A stretch of 6,581 bases of DNA, taken from Deltaproteobacteria bacterium ADurb.Bin026 (GTDB taxonomy: Bacteria; Desulfobacterota; Syntrophorhabdia; Syntrophorhabdales; Syntrophorhabdaceae). Of the stretch, positions 5,002-6,581 are shown in pieces. The notes under the pieces are model-generated. The model worked only from the letters and a program-made list of their open reading frames with translations, made no database searches and had not been told where the DNA came from. The stretch's first letter is position 1; every line of letters starts with the position of its first letter. A program made the translations under genes and the position numbers. Location of the stretch: NCBI GenBank assembly GCA_002071245.1, contig MWEV01000033.1, positions 1 through 6,581 on the forward strand, given 5' to 3'.

Positions 5002-5214
5002 GAAGGCTTTTGCAATTCTGCTACCATTGAACAGGTAAGAGAGTTGGATTATGTGCTTACGCCTGGGCGGTATGTTGGGTTACCGGATGAAGAGGATGAT
5101 TTTGATTTTAATGAAAGATTTACAAGTTTGAAGAAGGAGTTTGAGGAGCAGTTGAAGGATGAGGAGAGGCTGAACAGGGCGATACTGGAGAATTTGAAGA
5201 AGGTAAAACTATGA
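5002..5214 (+). pseudogene. hsdM: HsdM C-terminal fragment (type I restriction-modification methyltransferase)
   Basis: From about residue 81 of the chimeric frame the sequence reads EGFCNSATIEQVRELDYVLT then PGRYVGLPDEEDD, followed by a charged helix ending LNRAILENLKKVKL. This is the conserved C-terminus of HsdM, the DNA adenine methyltransferase subunit of type I systems. The SAM-binding and NPPF catalytic motifs, several hundred residues upstream in a normal HsdM, are absent. The stop at 5212-5214 lies 16 bases before the ORF6N gene, the usual tight spacing of an hsd operon. It shows that a type I locus once stood here and was cut by the transposase-bearing event. Confidence 0.9.
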
Positions 5215-5230
5215 TTGTTGAGGTTTAGTT

Positions 5231-6172
5231 ATGAATGATCTTATTCCCGTAGAAAGCATACAGAGTCGCATTTTTATCTTGCGCGATGTGCAAGTCATGA
5301 TTGACGAAGACTTGTCTAAACTCTATGGAGTTGAAATTAGGGTTTTAAATCAAGCTGTTAAAAGAAATATAGAAAGATTTCCTGGTGAATTTATGTTTCA
5401 ACTTTCTGAAAGTGAGTTTTAAAATATAAAGTCCCAAACCGACCCTTTAAGGCCGCAAATTGCAACCTTAAATCAAGAACCTTTAAGATCACAAATTGTG
5501 ACCTTAAAAGCTGGTCGTGGACAACATCGTAAATATTTACCATACGCATTTACAGAACAAGGTGTTGCCATGCTATCTGCAGTTTTAAGAAGTGAGACTG
5601 CCGTAAAAGTCAGCATTCAAATTATGAGCGCTTTTGTGGCAATGCGCAAGTTGGTAAATATAGAAACAATACAAAAATTGCGTTTAAACAAAATAGAAGA
5701 CAAGCTCCTAGAACATGATTTAAAGTTTGAACAACTTTTTAATTATTTAGCTAAAAATGAGATTCCCCAAAAAGGTGTTTTTTACGATGGGCAAATTTTT
5801 GATGCGTGGTTATTTGTATCTAATTTAATTAAGTCTGCACAAAAATCGATTATCCTTATTGATAATTATGTTGATGATACGGTACTGTCTCTTTTTACAA
5901 AGAAGAAAAAATCTGTTTCGGTTATTATTCTTACTAAAACCATTTCAAAACAACTTCAACTTGATGTGAAAAAATTTAATGAACAGCATTCCTCTTTAGA
6001 AATAAAACAATTTGCAAAGTCACATGATAGGTTTTTAATTATTGATGAAAAAGATTTATATCTTATTGGTGCTTCTCTAAAAGACCTTGGTAAAAAATGG
6101 TTTGGCTTTGCAAAAATGGAAGCCACTTCCATTGGCCTTCTGGAAAAACTAAAAAAGGGAAAGGTGCTATGA
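5231..6172 (+). pseudogene. ORF6N-domain DNA-binding protein with PLD-like C-terminus, interrupted by an in-frame TAA
   Basis: Residues 1-63 (MNDLIPVESIQSRIFILRD, then IDEDLSKLYGVEIRVLNQAV and RFPGEFMFQL) are the ORF6N/KilA-N-like DNA-binding domain. Frame +2 then meets TAA at 5420-5422 and continues open in the same frame to 6172, including YAFTEQGVAMLSAVLRSE (the conserved second block), a coiled coil, and a C-terminal part with SHDRFLIIDEK and LIGASLKDLGKKW resembling the HxK/R-D motif of phospholipase D-like folds. Total 313 sense codons plus one stop, a usual length for the family, so a single nonsense mutation is the simplest reading. A GAGG sits eight bases before the start. Proteins of this kind often accompany hsdM/hsdS operons; their role is not settled. 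The 5498 fragment could still be translated alone. Confidence 0.85.
5444..5515 (+). repeat. imperfect 36-bp tandem duplication inside the ORF6N gene
   Basis: Two 12-codon units, DNA starting CCTTTAAG at 5444 and at 5480, encode PLRPQIATLNQE and PLRSQIVTLKAG. In this family a single LxxQxxT-type segment normally precedes the GRG/YAFTEQG block, so this looks like an in-frame duplication. It starts about 20 bases after the nonsense codon. Confidence 0.6.
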
Positions 6173-6246
6173 CTTCCATACCATTTAAAGTTAAACAACT
6201 TATTGAAATTCGGTATTACCGCAATTATTCTGCAAAGGATAGATAG
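6169..6246 (+). pseudogene. start of a further operon gene, truncated
   Basis: An ATG at 6169 overlaps the ORF6N stop as ATGA, the classic arrangement of a coupled downstream gene. The frame reads MTSIPFKVKQLIEIRYYRNY and stops after 25 codons at a TAG inside a GATA repeat (6238-6249). The base composition stays AT-rich up to about 6280 and then changes sharply. I infer that this is the surviving 5' end of the next gene in the former hsd operon (hsdS would be the usual candidate), but the fragment is too short to identify. Confidence 0.45.
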
Positions 6247-6284
6247 ATATGATTGAAAGAAGCTTGAAGTATGTAGGGGGAAAA

Positions 6285-6401
6285 GACCTCGGCCTGCCGT
6301 TCCGGCACCGGCGACACGGTTGTCGCCTGGCCCCAGCTAGAACGCCTCGGTCGGCGTTCAGCCCCCTCGCTCCAAAAGTTTTTGCAAGCAAAAACGTTTT
6401 T
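6285..6401. repeat. GC-rich block of consecutive perfect hairpins
   Basis: Three stem-loops follow one another: GGCGACA/TGTCGCC (6310-6316, 6321-6327), GAACGCC/GGCGTTC (6340-6346, 6353-6359) and GTTTTTGC/GCAAAAAC (6378-6385, 6388-6395), the last running into the palindrome AAAAACGTTTTT (6390-6401). Composition differs strongly from the AT-rich gene to the left. It is not part of the ISL3 element, which starts at 6442. One plus frame contains GDTVVAWPQLERLGR, which resembles the GDT-VVW-LDRLGR motif of serine recombinases, but there is no start and the likeness ends there. Confidence 0.6.
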
Positions 6402-6441
6402 CCGCTACCCCCTCAAGAAACCCGACCCAATGCTTTTTTTT

Positions 6442-6581
6442 GGCTCTTCGCTAAATCGAGTGGGTAAGGGGTTGAATAGCTGACCCATGATATGGTAAGC
6501 AATAAACCATTATGAGAGATATAGACCTATTCCAGTTGGCCCTTGGTTTGACGCCTCCATGGCAGGTGTCATCGTCAGAAT
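6442..6581 (+). mobile_element. left end of an ISL3-family insertion sequence
   Basis: A terminal-repeat-like sequence begins GGCTCTTCGCTAAATCGAGT at 6442, directly after a run of eight T (6434-6441), and leads 70 bases later to an ISL3-type transposase start. ISL3 elements typically begin with GGCTCTTC-like inverted repeats and make 8-bp target duplications, which the T8 run could represent. The right end lies outside the window, so neither point can be tested here. Confidence 0.7.
6512..6581 (+). CDS. ISL3-family transposase, 5' end only (runs off the window)
   Basis: The visible 23 codons read MRDIDLFQLALGLTPPWQVS and match the N-terminus typical of ISL3 transposases (short lead, LFQ-LLGL-PPW-V), the segment preceding the zinc-finger-like region. 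The catalytic DDE domain would lie beyond the window. No clear ribosome binding site precedes the ATG; GGTAAG is about 13 bases away. A weak inverted repeat, ATGGT/ACCAT, lies just upstream. The open frame at the window edge gives no sign of damage, so the element may be intact and recent. Confidence 0.7.
   Translation, partial: MRDIDLFQLALGLTPPWQVSSSE

Noticed and set aside
6238..6249. GATA tandem repeat
   Set aside because: Only three units; noted as a possible breakpoint mark but too short to call a microsatellite of interest.
6249..6467. Plus-strand 72-codon frame over the hairpin block
   Set aside because: Its composition follows the palindromes, another frame is also open across the same bases, there is no ribosome binding site, and it crosses into the ISL3 end.
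1..6581. CRISPR array, tRNA, rRNA or replication origin
   Set aside because: No regularly spaced repeats, no cloverleaf-like or rRNA sequence and no DnaA-box cluster or iterons were seen.

Overview
The window is a mosaic about 6.6 kb long. It holds a few intact genes for handling or sensing oxygen and redox stress, set among the debris of several mobile elements. The gene set (diiron ODP-type beta-lactamase-fold protein, HD-GYP phosphodiesterase with a PAS domain, rubrerythrin-like ferritin, group 1 truncated hemoglobin) and the scattered TGTCATTTCGA-type palindromic element suggest an anaerobic or microaerophilic Gram-negative bacterium. Something like Desulfobacterota or Nitrospirota is plausible, but this is inference and no taxonomic marker is present.

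Layout. Bases 1-500 hold one copy of a 72-bp repeat, a perfect palindrome, a truncated IS91-family transposase and a terminator. Next is an intact truncated hemoglobin on the minus strand (520-921) with a near-consensus promoter and two small palindromes. A gene-free stretch (922-1380) follows and ends in competing inverted repeats. A minus-strand operon comes next: an ODP-type diiron protein (3458-2634) whose stop overlaps the start of a PAS/HD-GYP c-di-GMP phosphodiesterase (2637-1381) by ATGA. Upstream of it is a small ORF that has been split by a 138-bp MITE-like element flanked by TTTTT on both sides. Removing the element and one TTTTT restores a 53-codon frame with a strong ribosome binding site. 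The second, identical copy of the 72-bp repeat lies at 3909-3980, so the pair brackets everything from the IS91 remnant to the split ORF.

Outside the repeat pair, a plus-strand rubrerythrin-like gene (4155-4610) has an extended -10 promoter framed by an inverted repeat. From about 4744 onward the DNA becomes AT-rich wreckage of a type I restriction-modification locus. A fragment of an IS5-type transposase is fused in frame to the last ~70 residues of HsdM. This is followed by an ORF6N-domain gene broken by one in-frame TAA, and by the first codons of a further ATGA-overlapped gene. After a hairpin-dense block of unknown nature, the left end of an ISL3-family insertion sequence begins at 6442, and its transposase runs off the window.

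How the genes may work together (inference): the ODP protein is a candidate sensor of O2, NO or Fe state, and its translationally coupled HD-GYP partner would turn that signal into c-di-GMP breakdown. The hemoglobin and the rubrerythrin would handle O2, NO or peroxide. The most noteworthy points are the ODP/HD-GYP pair with an extra four-cysteine cluster, the MITE insertion that can be undone on paper, the repeat-bounded module, and the transposase-HsdM chimera.
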